Below, in pieces: positions 38,501 through 53,500 of a DNA stretch of 64,000 nt. Position numbers and translations under genes: made by a program. Position 1 is the first letter of the stretch; every line of letters starts with the position of its first letter. The notes under the pieces are model-generated. The model was not told the DNA's origin and searched no databases. It worked only from the letters and a program-made list of their open reading frames with translations. This DNA is from Rhynochetos jubatus (Eukaryota > Chordata > Aves > Eurypygiformes > Rhynochetidae): assembly GCA_027574665.1 (NCBI GenBank), contig CM050648.1, positions 134,478,175 through 134,542,174 of the forward strand, written 5' to 3'.

Positions 38501-41500
38501 TAGTTAAATGAAGGCTAACAATAAACATAAACCAACAACGTTTTTAAGAAAGACTCTACAATCTGCTATTGCAGACAACGTGACACCCCAAATCTATGTA
38601 TCTTCGGCCCTTGGATACGGCCTTTTAGCAATCTCATCCAGAATACCAAACCCAGTGTCTGAGTATGTGCATTGACCCGTGGTGAAATATCTCAACTGGT
38701 TCTCTAAAATATGAGGAATCAAAACTCTACTAAAGTTGTGTCTACCAAGTGATAGAAAATATTCTACTCTGAAAAATATGCACTTATTGTTTGGTAGTAT
38801 TTTCACACAAAATTAGCTCAGCATAATAAAATTCAAAGGCTTAATCCACACCACTGCTATTAAAATTTTATAGGAAGCTACACTAAGTGTCCACAAAACT
38901 TTATTAATTAACAACTATGTAGATAATTGTTCACAGTACCTGTTCTCCAGGCTTGAAATCTTGAAGTGCTACACATTCACACCGGTCATCTTCTAAATTG
39001 TAGCCTGTAGTGATCTATCCAAGGGAAGAGTAACAAAATCCCCTTTAGCATTTAATATTTCTCTCCCCCACCATTGCCAAAACATCATCCTATTGGAAAT
39101 AGATATTAACAATAGCAAGTACATACATTTCTTTCTCCACACAATACAATATAGCTGGTAGTAATTGTTTTATGGTTCCTGAATAATCTCTTTTTAAGAA
39201 AAATCTCTGCATTAAAGAAATCTAAGGGAAGAAATAACTTACCTGAAGCGAACAGAAGGCTCTGAGGAAAGTACCCTCCATAGACCACAGACAGTCCCGT
39301 GCTAAAGGCAGCAGCTTGTTATAAAGTTCTGGAGCTTTCAGTCACTGCCATGAGGCCCAAGGGAGCAAGGCACTGACAGCTCTATATGCTGCGCTTTATC
39401 CGTCAACTGCCAGCACATTTTTGATCTCTCAGTGAAAAAGGATTAGATAACTGTGGATCTTTAGGGGATACAATCTTCAGAGAATTATAATTTACTTCCA
39501 AATAATCCCTTTATCTAAAGTTAAGTAATACTCTTAAAATGCTAAAAGAATTTTTTTTGATGGTAGCTGGCAATGGAAGAGGATAAATTTTCTTAACAAA
39601 CCTGTACTCTGAAAAAAAAAATTACAAAACTGTGAAGTAGTCACACTAATAAGTAAAGCTGTCCTAAAAATGTAATACTTTCTTAAAGTGACAAACAGCA
39701 TGTTCTTGTATTACCAAAGATGCAGGCACAGATGCAGCCACAGGATGGACCATAAGCTGCTGAACAATGAAGAAGCAACTTTTATGGTAGATATTCTGAA
39801 TTCAGTATTAACAGAGCTAACTTACGGAAAAATACACTCTGGGCCCAGGGAAAAACCTAGAAGCCACCAAATATTCTCTCTCAGGCTTTGTAAAAGAAAA
39901 CATACTTGTTTGTAAGCTGATTTACATGTGAATTGCAGTACACCCTGATTCCCATCTTGGATGCCATTTGTGCAAAGACAGAACTCCATGGATTATTTTG
40001 AAAGCTTGGTTGACGGTTTACATGTTAATAGTTTTACGATGTTTGCATCATCAAGTGTACCTTTACCAGCCAAAACAGTGCTTTCAAAGTAAGCACGGGG
40101 AACCCTTCTATGAGGCAGCAACTCTGAAATACCAGCCACAAGCCTGAGCAGCCTGGCCCCCGCGAAGGCCTGCAGAACTGCTCTGCATGCGGACACCATC
40201 ACTTCAGGTCTATTAATGGCCTTGTGGTATGTTCAGATCGGAAGAGAACACGCAATACGGCCTACTGCAAAACACAGGCTGTAGTACCTGAACACAGAAA
40301 TTCCTGTACGTTCACTCTGCTGGACTGAAAAATTTTTAATTGAGGTCTCTCGTTTAGAAGGTTATCTAACCCTGAATTGCAGGCTGCAAGTGTTAAAGGA
40401 TTTAGCTTTGCTCTGACAAATGTACCTTCCAAGTTCAAACACAGTCATCTTGGAAAAAACTGCCTCTTCCATTCAGAACAGGGAACCCTTGGCAGCAGTC
40501 GACCTGTCCTGAAATTTTCTTAGTGTGTAAATTCTATGAAATACTTCTGAACGTGAAAACTCCGTTCCAGTTTGTTGAAATGCCTGTGGAACAGGAGGCT
40601 TTCAAGAACCAGGAAAATACATTAAGAGAAGGATTCTGTCAGTTTAAGCACATTTCACTAGTGTGCTGCTCGGTTTTGGGATTGCTTTTTATTTTTGCCT
40701 TTAAAAAAAAAAAAATAAAGCAGCGCTATTGAAAGGCTTTTCTATGCAGCATAATAGAGTGCTAGACTCTTATTTCCTCTTTCTTTTAATAGCAGTCATG
40801 TAAGAGAATTAACAGGGTGTTTACTTCTCTTCCCACATGATAGCTGACAAATTGCATCCCTTCAGTTTTATTTCTGAAGCAGACTGATACATGAATTTCA
40901 AGTTGTGTATAAAGCATGCAATAGTCTGCTTGGTCAGTGATTAAGGATGGACCAAGCCCAACAGGCAGAACATAGCTTATTTAAAGCTCTGGCAGAACTG
41001 GTAATCAACCTCTGACTGTCAAAATACAATCCCACTAAAGAATAACAATGAGAAATGCATGAAGACAACCATTTTGATATAGTTCTTAGAGGCAGGTTGA
41101 TCTAATTAATAGTGTCAGAAGCAAGAAAAAGCTGGATGGACCTAGCTCCAGTTAAACTCCAAAGATCGTTTCATCATCTAGCTCATGGAAAGGGACCCTG
41201 TGGAGTAAAGCAAGAACAGGGATCTATAGTATCTTGAGTCAAGAAGTATTTCAGCACTACATTTGGAACAGACTGAACAGGGGCGCATGCAACACCATCT
41301 TTTGTTTCTTACTTTCCCGCAATAAAGAACACTTCCCTTCATGTATTTCATTAACGGGATGTGCTATGATTAGAGCAGAACCTACCCTCATCTCACTCTA
41401 CAATAATATAAACTACAATACAGACAGCTCACAGTTTTCTTCGCAGCTTACAGTTACCTTAGCAGTTTTTTTCCCCTATTTCTAACAGCACAAGGACACT

Positions 41501-44500
41501 AACACACAACAGAAATGGCTTCAGTAGATTTTCTTAGCACATTATCAATATTACAGTTGTCTATCCTTCCTAAATCTATAACCATCTAAATTGGTTTCTG
41601 TAGAAATAGGAAACAAATATGGAAAATCTGTATATACATACAAAATATTTAAGTTCAGCATACCCACCCCCCCACACTACCTCTCCAACCCTTTAGGATA
41701 CACCTCAGCATAAAAAAATGCTTCCAACCCTGATATACTACTACACTAGCAGGTTTGGCTCCAGAGGTTGGCTCCATATCAAACCCATTGTTAAAGAGCA
41801 TAATAAAAATAAAAATTACTTTATCAATTTAAATTCAAGTTTGAATGATTAAAACAACATAACTAGCTGCTCTTTTAATATAGGCTATTTAATTTTTTCC
41901 CCTCCCAGAACCTTAATTCTCTTCCTCTCTCCTCTAATCCCAACTTTGAAAGCATTCATTAAGGGTTGTCTAATGAATATAGACAAGTCTCTGCAAAAGC
42001 ATCTGAAAGAAATGCCCAGCAGGAAAAGGGTACAGGAAGTACTGATACTTGCAGCTAAGACTTACATTACAAAAGTATACATTTTTGAATTTTAAGCAAA
42101 TCTTCTTTACATTGGAGACACTCATACAAGCTTTGATTTAGCAATAAAGTTATGAGATTGCATAACAAATAGTGAAAGGCAAGAATCACTGTTAAAGAAC
42201 AACACGTAATCACCTTTTAATAGGGAAAAATAAATAGATAAAAACCCCCAAACACTTGCAACTTTGTAGCCTAGCCTACTGTGCTGTTTGGTACAGTCAC
42301 AGTAATAATAAATTAGCAAAATGTTAAGTGAAAAACAACTTGCTTTACAATTTGTTCATTCAAAGCAGGCTTTTCTTATACTAACAATACTAACGCATGC
42401 TGCTGTCCTAACAGTCAGGTCAGCTCTCCCACAAAAGAGCCAGATTACACGAATAGCATGGTCATATTCACTGCTAACAATGAATAATGCTATCTACTGG
42501 AAACACAATTAGGGGGTATGAATTCTGAAGTGCACATGAGACTGGCTAAATAACACAGATAAACCATCCTCTTACGGGTTTCCATTTCCTCACTTCAACA
42601 TTAACTACCCTGTTAATGAAATCGAGACCTCGTCTTCTGAACTAGCTCCTGTAAGCCAAAATGTCAGCAGGTCTGACTTTCCACATACATATGTCACCTT
42701 TTAAATGTTTAATATGCCCTAAAGTAGTATTTTTGCATTTTGTTTCTTTGATGTAGCAACAGATGTACTGTTTTTGTTGAACTAGGCTTTGTTCTTGTTG
42801 TTGCTGTCTCCATAACAAGGCTCTTTGGGCATGGTTAGGAGAGCAGGCAGTATTTCTTAGTTGCAAATGTCTAACCACTTTCCCTAGTGGTAGCTACAAC
42901 AGGGAACCTCCATCATTGTCTGCTTTTCTATTCTCAGAACAAATCTGTCCAGTATTGTGAATCTTTTTCAGCTCATCAGAAGCAAAATTCCATGTCAGAA
43001 GACTATCCAAACTTGGCTGGAAAACAGGTATCGTGTAACTGACAACTTTTACAGGCACATTATATGTCTATGAGACATAACTGCATGCAAGTACACAATC
43101 ACTTCTGAAGTTTTCTCTAGATGGAGAAAGTTCTCCCTGAAAAGCTATCGTAAGACATTTAAGAAACTGACAAATCTTTCTTTCAGATAATAGTTTGTTA
43201 GGGTCACCTGGGAAGATGGACTACCTGTGTTAAGAAGCGTAATGACAAGTGTTATTAAACTGTCCTGCAGCAGTTGAAAAGCTGAATACTTAAGCCTAAA
43301 GCCTTTCAGCAACACTGAAGAAATCCTTACCAGTCCATTAGTATGATTACACATGTCCCATAAAGGTATTAGAGCCAATGTAACTCTGGAACCATCTTCT
43401 GTCGGAATCTGGTTCTGCCGTGTCATAACAGAGGAAACGGCCCATCTACAAAAATTAAAAACATTAGATGGTCAGCGTTCAAAACATCAATATATGATTG
43501 GCTGCAGTCCAACCTGAAGCAATCGTTGAGGCTGGGAGTTTCCAAACTGAGGTCAGTGTGATCTTTAAGAAGACTGTAGCAAAAGTAGAAGGCAATCCCA
43601 GTAGCAGGCGAAGCAGCAGCTCCTAGGTTTCCAAAACAGGCACATAGACCAATTCCCAAATCAGGCTTGCAATCCCACCTCTCTTCACCACTCTCTCCAA
43701 CAGGACCTTCATACGGTCCATTACCTCAACCAGGACCCACTCCCACGTCACCTTCTCCTTCCCCAACCCTTCACTGCACACATACATCTCACCACACATC
43801 CCAGTCCCAGGGTCAGCTGTTCCTGCAGCCTTGGCAGCAGTACCTCTCATCTGTGTGCAGACTCTTGTAAGAGCCAGGAGGTACTTTTCGCCTCACTCCC
43901 TAAAACCCTTATGTACTGCATGGAGGGAAATGGAACGGAAACCATTGTCATCACCTGACACGTACATGATATTATAGTAAGCGCATTTCTTCAGATTGGA
44001 AGCTTTTGGCTTACATCAGTATTACTGAATTTTCTACTTAATAGAATAAAAAGGGGAAAAAAGCCCCAATACCCCGAACAGATAGCCAGGTAAAATATCC
44101 AGTTAAAAAGAATGAAGGAAGTATAAGATAGTTTAGCACACAGACATTATTCAAAACCCTTCTAACTCAGGTTAAACAAAGTAAATGCCAGCTACCTATT
44201 CAAACTTACAAGTCTTCAGCAAAGCTTAACATTCCAGTATTTTGTAAAATTTCATTTTTATTTCAGATAAAAATGAATATTAAATACCAGAAGGAAAAGA
44301 ATAATCTTAGTTTCACTATGTTCTGGCCTTGAAACGTATATTTGTTAGGGATTTTTTTTTTAGGAAAATAAAAAAGGAACACCCCCAGCAAAAGGTCAAA
44401 ATAATTTTAATTCTCACTGACTCCACTACAAGCAAGTCTTTAATATACAGAATTAGACTTTCAAAAGGACTAAAGATTGCTTAAAAAAATACCATCAAAT

Positions 44501-47500
44501 TGCAATCTACTCAATTTCTAAAAAAGTAGGTTAAAATTGTGGATAATTCTGATATACAAACAGTTTGAAACATAATAGCAATGTGTTTCTTTTTAATTGT
44601 TGTATTACATCTGTAAAATTTTTGACTATTTCACATGTAAGTTGGTGTCTTCCTCTGTGACCCTGTGAGGGAAGCATGCTTTGGAAACCCCACTTTCATA
44701 GAGTTATTCAAAAGTACAACTAAGCTTAAAAAAAAAAATCCCTGTCAGAATGTCTTTTATTCATGCTATTTAACCACTTAACAGAATTAAAGCTTTTGTT
44801 ATCTTAATTATTCTTATCGTAATTATGTCACCCCCTATAGCACCTCCAGGTGACACTCATGTTTCATACACACAGCTTAAGTTCTCCAGCTTTCCTGTTC
44901 AAGTCACTGAAAATACGTGCTGGTAAAGCAAAAAAAAAAAAAAAAAATAAAAAAAAAGAAATAATAAAAAAAATAAATCCCAAACCCCAAATCTCCTGTA
45001 ATGTCAACTGAATTATTTTCTTAAGAAACAACGAATTACCTTACTAATGTCAGACTCTGTGTGCCAACTGGCTAAATTAACCACTCATAATGACTATTAC
45101 TTTGTAACAATTAAAATCTGCATATTTATTTTACTTTGTTCTTCATTAAGAAAGTGTATTAGTATCAAATCCTACATTTAACATTTCAATAACAATAGGG
45201 CTTTCTCACCAATGAAGCATTTCCAGGGTCCCACAGTTCACTATATTTAAAAAGAAAAAATTAAAAATTAAAAGACCAACCTGTAGTCATCATAAGTGAA
45301 AGAATCCTTTAAGGGCAGTTTGCTGGCATTAGGATGGGTCTGGGAAATGCAAGTTTCAGGAAAAGGTGAAAAGAGAAAGAAAAGAGAAATCAGAAATCAG
45401 TCAGCAGAATTTCATTATTTAGCTGCCTAACAGATCCTAACAAGAGCCAAATGAAGCAGGAGGCGTCCAGCCGCGCTACAGAGGGATCATCATGCTATTA
45501 TGCTCTCATACATCACTGTCAACTTAATTTGTTGTGCCCAGCAGCCGCCATAAATCTGCTTCTTCATATTTCAAGACTAGAACCCACAGACATCGTACAA
45601 AAATGAAAAATTTAAGGTGGACTGAGTATGTGAAGGTGAAACAGAACCCAGCCCTTGGTGCGTGGTGTGGGACAGAAATCAAATAAGCACACATTAGGTT
45701 TCACCAACTTCCACGGCTTTCCTTTTCTCTGGGCTGTCAGTAAGGTATTTCACAAATGCAAGTGAAAATTATACATACAAGATTTTCAGTGTTTCCTCGA
45801 CACCTGTAAAGGTTTTATTCAGCACAAGTTGCACTACACCCCCAAAATAAATCACACTAGGATATCGAAGCACCTGTGGTGACAAACACCGATTGGGTAG
45901 TACCTACATTAAGCCATCTACACATAGTCCCATCTAAAGCGGAGCAATGCCATTTGAGAACACGTACCGTAGTTGTCATTAACAAGCACAATATTTAGAT
46001 TTTTAAAAGGCTTTGAGGAGCTGTAATAACTGTTACTTTTCTGGTCAATTAGCTTATTACAAATTTCAAAAATACAGGTAGCTTGCAGACCGCACTTTCT
46101 TTAGAACTTTGTCCCAATTCACAAACGGAAAGACATAATAGCATAAATTTTAATCTTCAGGTTCAATTAGGTCTCAGAGACAAATCGAAGTAAATGATCA
46201 AACGGTTATTTCAGAAGACACAAATGATTTTTTGCACAGCTCTATCTTTGCGACACTCTTAATGCATGGAGCTCCATGTAGTATGCAGTTTTTTACTCTC
46301 GATGCATTAGCATCACAAGTGCATGGTAATTTATCATCCCTCACTGTAATGTACTTGCTGGCACTGTGAGGAGGACAGTAGGGGATGAGGTAAAAGTGGC
46401 TCAAACCGTAAATCAATTAGAAAACAAAAGCTTGTGCTCAGTGCGCAATTTTAGGCAAATTATATATTACAAAAGGCTGCCAATTGGGTGTTAGGTCCCA
46501 GGTGTCTGTTCTCCCTCAGCCCCTCCAGTTAACCCTTTGGATGGGCTTTCTCTGACACATGACAGAAGTTAACAATTCCAGCGACTGCTGTCCCTCCCCT
46601 CCCTTTTTCCTCTTTAGAAAACACTCTGTTTCCACACGATTTTCATTCACATCGATGGTCATAGCAGGTTTCCTCGAACTTAATTGGAGCAACACATTTT
46701 AGAGTTATTTCTTCCCAGAAAAACGTTCCGTACAAACCCGGAACCCAAACCAATACATCCCGGGAGGTATCTTCACTGCAGCACAGCAGCCCCGACTCGA
46801 TTCCAGGATCGAACACAGCCTCCAGCTGGAAATAACGATTCTTAAAAACTAACACCACCCTGTTTTATCCCCTTACGACTTTAATTCCGAGGGTTTTTTT
46901 GCTCGTCTTATTATTCTGTTTCACAGTAGCTCTATAAACTAAGCACGGGGAGCCCATCGGTTTCACTTGAACACCACCGCGGCCGTGTCATGCCACATCA
47001 CTGCTGGCCGTGGGAAGCCGGAACCTCGGAAGTGTCAAAGCGGGCGTTTGACACGCGTGGAGAAGCTCGGCTCCTCATCTTCGCCGCTCCACTCCCCCGC
47101 GCACCCCGCCCGGCCCACGGGCCGCCCCTGCCGCGCCGCGGCTCGCGCGGGCCGCCACTGCCACCTGCCGGCGCCGCCGCCGCCCGGCCCGGCCGCTGGT
47201 GCCTCCCGGAGCCCTCCGGCCCTTCTCCCCCAGGCTTGGGAGGGCAAGCCGCACGCGGCTGAAATGAAGCTCCTCCGCGGCGGCCCTGAGATACTGCTCC
47301 GTAATGCTGGTTCCGGCTAGCCCGCCTCAGCGTAACCGAGTGCTGCCTTACCTCGAGCGGAGGGGTCCGGCAAGTTCATCGCAGTGCGAAGACCCAGGAA
47401 CGCGAACGCGTAACCCCTGCGTGTCCCCCCTGCCCTTCCCCAACACCAACTTTCAGCGGAACAAATCACTTTGCAAACAGCAGTAGTTACTGCGGTCATA

Positions 47501-50500
47501 ACGAGCTAAGAGTATAAAGGCATGACAGAGACTACAACGGGGTGCACGGTGTAACGGTGATCTTTACAGACTTCACGCAACGTGCGCGTGGTTCCTACTC
47601 ACGCTCTACGCAGGGAGTGCCGGCCAGCGTGCTCAGCCCTAACTTGGGGCGAATAGGAGGCAAGACCCATAAATGCTGCCTTTGTCCTCTCGGTGAGGAA
47701 CGTCTGTGTTAAATCAGCGGATGCCGACGAGGTGGATGGTTCGTTTGACACAAGCAGTCCCTCTGTAAGGAGTCTGCTTGCTCGTGCAACCCACGGGAAA
47801 AGATTCGGGATGCCACCAAATGCTCTGTAACCCGCCCCGACTGTCAATCTATGAAACTTAGGGGCTGGTCCTATATGGAGACCATCCAGACATAATTCAC
47901 ATCAAACCACTAGTAAATTGCACTGAAGGACAAAACATACGGTCTTTCAAGACAAAAGGCAGAATAAAATTCCCGTGTAGACAATTACCATCTTCGTAAC
48001 GTTCCGTGGTACAATATTCTAGTAGCTATTCTAAAGTTAAGATACATCAGCATATTTGATCATGTTAGACTTCTGACTTGGACTATTTTACTACGTAACT
48101 TTAAAACCCTATAGGTTACAAGAATCTGAAGACACACAAAAAAGAACAATATTCTGATTAAAAAACTGATTTAGTATGCAGTTTCTCTTTATAGTCCCTT
48201 GGTAAAAATGAAATCTCCCTAACAAACACTTAATAAAACCTGTCAATATATCTAGAAAGAAAAATGACACAAATGCATTAAGTATTAAATACCCTTGAAA
48301 AAAGTCACATATTCCATGAATTTTTGATGCACTATCTTGACATTAATGTAAAACCTTGATATTTATAATTGACAGATATTTAATAAAGTATAGAAGATGA
48401 CTGCTGCACAGCATGCAAATTGCTCAGGCCGATCAAAAAAAGATCCAGACATATTTAAACTAAACAAACAATTAATACGTAAAAAAAAAAAATAATGTAT
48501 GAGATCTAGCTTTTATAGGTTGATGCAGCAAGGTCTCTACAGAGAAGCTTTGAAATGTGACATGATCCACTACAAGAACCCTAACTTTACCTTAGCATGT
48601 CTGCATGAAGTAGTTTCAGAAAGTTAGGAGGGGAAGCTTTAAATAAAAAATGGGAACACGAAAATGTAAATATATTCATTTAGATGCAGGTCCTGACATT
48701 CTACTGAAAGAGTTATTATAAAGAACAAATACCATCTATTTAGTTACCCTTTCTGTGAAAATATTGTCAGAGCTGGCAATCAGGGTGATGACCACTGCAA
48801 AAACAAATAGTGGCATGCTGAATTTCATTTTCCTCCTGATGCTGCTATTCCTAACAAAAAAAAAAAAAGCTTCTTCCCTTTCAGCGTTCCAAGTCTTCTT
48901 TGAGACATTTGGAGGATATCTCAAAATAACCAGAAATATTAAAAAGTAACAGTGATTGCTGCCAGATTGTCTGCAGCCACTGCGGAAAGAGACAGACTGT
49001 TATTCTAGTCACCTAAAACACTATCAGACTAGAAGCCAGTTACTCAGTATGGCAACCAGAGAAGGAGGGGGGAACACGAAAAAAATAAAAAAAAAAAAAA
49101 CACTTTCAGACATTCTTCTCCGTCAGGGAAGCAGTAACATTCAGTGGTTTGTGTCTCATGCTCAATGTCTCTCAAGAAAGCACAACCTCCGAGGCCTGCA
49201 TAGAGGCCTTCGTGCTAATTTCTTCATCATATTTTTGGATGGGCATCACAAGATAATGATTCTCAAGTCTTATAAACTAGATGCTAGAGGATTCCTCCAC
49301 TTCTGAGAAGGCTTGTTTTTATCTGGACAGCATAAAGGCTTCGGTGTAGAAAGGGTGGGTGCCTTTCCAGTTGAGAAGCCATCATAACCTTCACTTCTGC
49401 TATCCAGCCTGCAAGGGCATCAACCTCCCGTAAAAGAGCGTCCAGGCTATTTGTGGTAGTAACCCTTACCCATTCAACCACAAAATTCCAAAGTTTGTTT
49501 ATCAGATCTCCTAATCTTGTCAAGGATTTTTCATTAGAATTGGTTTATTATTTGCATGTTTACCAAGCGATGCAAAGTACAAGTCCTATTACTGTAACAC
49601 GCAATAAAATGTCAGAGGAAAGCTAAAATTAGAGTAGAAAAGTTTACATAGTGTTAAATTTGTGTTCATGTCTATGCTACTAGATGTCTTGAAAAGAACC
49701 GCTGTATTTTGGTGTGAAGTCATATTGGCCAGTATATTCCTTTGTACTATTAGCCCTTGTATACTCTAAGAAAAAATTAATTAAATCACCGGATGTGATC
49801 AAAGTTAGTGGTTTGTGGTGGGGTTTTTTTTCCCCTCTTTTTTAAAAAGACCCACCTCTCAGCTGAGATAAGCTGACCATCACAATCATCCACTACTCCA
49901 CTGTAACATAACTAATAAAAAAAAAAAAAAATCCATGATTTTGCTGGTTTCCTGAGTTTGCAGACACAGAGATGGTTGGGATTTTTGTGAAGAATATTTC
50001 AAGTACTCACAAGTCCAAGGCGAAGTCGTGGACAATCGCTGCATGAGTATTACTAAATCAGATTTTAATATTCTCAAAAACCTCTTGTGTACTTCTGAAG
50101 CAGAAACAGCTCCATTTCTACTCAGGAAAGCATCATACCAAGTGCTGAGATTATACGGAGCCCTTCACTGCACCCTCCTCCAAGCCCTCAAAACACTAAG
50201 GGTACTTGAAACAGTTATAAAGCCAAAACCAGTTTAAGCTTCCACCTTGTTAACTTTCATTCCTTTGAACATAAAGCCCAAGGGTTTGCTGCTTTTGACC
50301 AAACAATTTTTTTCCTCTCCTTCTTTGCAGATTCTCCCCTCTGTCCAGTGTACTCATTAACATGGGGAGATTTCATTATGTGCCTTGCTGGATGCTACTT
50401 GGTGGTTTCTGGCAATGTGTAGGCGTACAAAGGCACAAACGCACACCACACACACTTTCAGGGCCAGAAGCAGGAAGATCTGTCAGCATTTGCTGGTCAC

Positions 50501-53500
50501 TGTCCCTTTCCCAGCTCTGGAAATCCTCTGAAGGAGCAGCCTTGAAAAGAAACTCCTCTCTGTGGAGCTGCTGAGGCTTTAACTGTCCTACAGCTAAGTA
50601 AAACAAAGCATTCAGAATGGAGCATCCTATCAATCTACAGGGATCCACTGGACACATGCTGCCTAACGTAACGAGGGAAAGCCAGTTCACTGTACAGGAC
50701 AGCAGACAAAGCCAAAGATTTTTTCCACTTTGCAATAACAATTTATAACTACAGAGGCATGCTCTGGAATATTCAAACCACCCAATTCATGAAGCACTAG
50801 GAATTATGTCAACAAGCCTATGCTGTTTTATGACCTTTCTAATGGAAGAAAGATCATCCTACTTTGCAAAACCTAATAGAACGAATCTTAAAATTAAAAA
50901 GGTACCACAGGATTGAAACTTATTAAATCTAAATAACATTCTTGCTTATTCTTTATGTCAGCAATTTTTATTTACTTTGTGCCAATATACATGAGGAATC
51001 ACTGTTCCAGACTATTAGGGGATTCATGCAGTGGATGCAGAGCGGAATGACTCCTTCTGGTGCAATTTAACTGCACAGTCCCTTTTTCTGTACCTTCTAC
51101 CTGCAAAAATTGTTCTTAGTGAGACAGCAGTGGCATAACAGACAACTTAAACCATGTCATCAACTACTAACTCACGGGGCTGAAAGAATGCCAACCCACT
51201 CCACATGCAAAGTGGACATTAGTGTTTGGCTGATGAGGTACAGAGAAATAATTTTGAACTGACTGTAAGCAAGTACCCTGCCTAAATTCCCTGTGGCACT
51301 GCCTTTATTAAACAGGTGCAAGACAGCCATGGACGTTTTAACATACACTTCTTGATCGTTCCATTTACAGAAAGATTCTTAACATGCAGAATTCCAAAAT
51401 ACTAATCTTTCCCAGAAAAGAAGGCTCTCAAATATGACATTTAAATTAGTGACCAAGTTTTCTATACCTTTCCATGTCCTTTCACAAAATCAGTTGTAGC
51501 TGGATGCAGCCCCACTAAGAGCTGAGGTGGGAGGGCAAGCTGGGCTGAGACTGGACATGTTTTGCAATGAGACAGCCTCCCCAGTATCTCCCATCCCCAT
51601 TCATGTAATAGAAAGACACACTAGGTCCATTATCTCCTGTGGTAAATCTCCTCACAAAACAGGAGTTAAGCATTCACATTCAGCCTTCGATTGTTAGGTT
51701 CAGTCCATAAGACAGCTACAGTAAAGAGTTCCCTTGCAAAGGTCTCTGCCTGCGTGCTAGGACCTATAATTTACTCTTTAGGCTCCTCCCGAGGTACGAG
51801 GTTTACCTTGTTCATTTTGTTTAGTGCAATACCCGTACACTATGTTCATGCACAAACTAATCACACAACTCTACTGTTAATTCAGTGAATCACAAGCCAC
51901 AAATAAAATGCTGCGATGGAAAGCCTGAAGTGAACTACTTTAAAAGAATGGGACAATATTTCCTATTCACAACCACTCCACTTCCAAAGAGTTTCCTAAC
52001 AAGCATTAATATTGTGCAGTATGGCCAAAGTTTTGCTACCTGTGAATTGACTCTTCAGGTTTACAGATAAATCATACCAGGAGCCACTTAGGTGGAACCT
52101 TGGACCATGATCATCTTGTAACCAAGGCACCACGCTGCACAACCGGCATGGCACGCGGGGCATGGTAAATCCTGGAACCAGATATACTGGGGCTATAGCG
52201 CACACATCCAAAACTGAAAACTTATTACTTCCTCTTCAACTCACATTCAAACCATAGTACAAGAAAATAAACTTTGGTTTACTTAGCAACATATCAATCT
52301 CCTACTGTGTGGAGTATTAGCATTGGGTCTGACTGAAGAGGATAATCCACTTTGTAATTTAGTTAAATTACTAATTTTAACAAAGATAAGTCCCCTGTAT
52401 AATTTTGCAGTGCTTAAAGAATACATCCTTTGAGTATTCCATTCTAAGAAACATCAGCTTGTTATCATATTTTAAATTTATGGAACATTTGTAACTGCTG
52501 TTATATCAGGAAAAATATTAAATCTGCACAATAAGTACAAACTTTATATGAGAAAGTATACTTGCAAGTGCATTATGATCTCCTGATGTCTGCTGAGGCA
52601 CTCACTTCCACAAAAGACAGAGACACCACCTCTGGGGATAAACTCAACCGCCCCAAAAAGTGCAACTCAGTTAAAAAATAAAAATAAAAACAACTAACAG
52701 AAAAGCAAACGAAAAAAACTCTCCACTCCATTGGTTGTAAAAACCGATGCTTATCTCTGTTTTCAACTAGGAGAGTGGTTGAGAACCCCATCTTCCAAAA
52801 AAATGCTTTAAAAGCCCGTAATACCAACAAGAGGACGTATTATTCCTCCCAAGTGTGGTTTAAACTGTGCAGAAACAAATTTTGTTTAGCGCTGGCATAT
52901 ACGCTTTGAAGTACATCTCTGTTTCTCTAGAGGAAAAAGGGCATTTAGGCTAGTATAACAGAATCCAAAACATACAGAATATAAAATAAATTAAAACCTA
53001 CTGATTCAGAGATCTTAACAGCGAATGGCCAAAGAAAGAGAACATCTATATCTAAAATGAAAGATATGTTTTATCCTGTCTGTCCTCCTCCAACTTTAAA
53101 ATATTCTGACTGTAAGAAATAGCAGACACCAAGTGGGACGTGCCTGTATTTCGATCTAGGCCAGCACGGTCCAACTGGCGCCCATCGGCTGAATCTGGAC
53201 CACAGGATGCCTCCATATGGCCTGCCACCTTTTCCTTGGAGGAGATAGGGAACAGCTGTTTGAGGAGCAAATGCTGCCCGAACAGCCAAACACCTCCTCC
53301 TGTGTCCGGCTGGCTCAGAGCCCAGAGCTGTCGCCGTGTTCCTGTGGAAGGCAAGGAAGAAACAGGGAAAGAAGGCAGCAGACCTCCTACCCACGCAAGG
53401 ACTTGAGCTCTTCATTTGTCTAAGATGGACAGATGATGCAACCCAGCGAAGCCTGTAGCTGCTTCTGCGATGGAGAGGAGCAGCCACAGGCATGGCCCAA

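Noticed and set aside
43675-43860. Pyrimidine-rich stretch giving a Pro/Ser/Thr-rich frame on the plus strand
   Set aside because: Low-complexity CT/CA-rich intron sequence; the frame only reflects this composition.
46643-46858. 71-codon minus-strand frame with several Cys just below the CpG island
   Set aside because: It has a passable acceptor (TTATTTCCAG) but no known motif; frames of this length are common throughout the window.
49284-49523. 79-codon minus-strand frame containing [17 protein letters not shown], coiled-coil-like
   Set aside because: The composition is protein-like, but I recognise no family and see no clear splice sites or start. I could not separate it from chance, so it is not listed as a gene.
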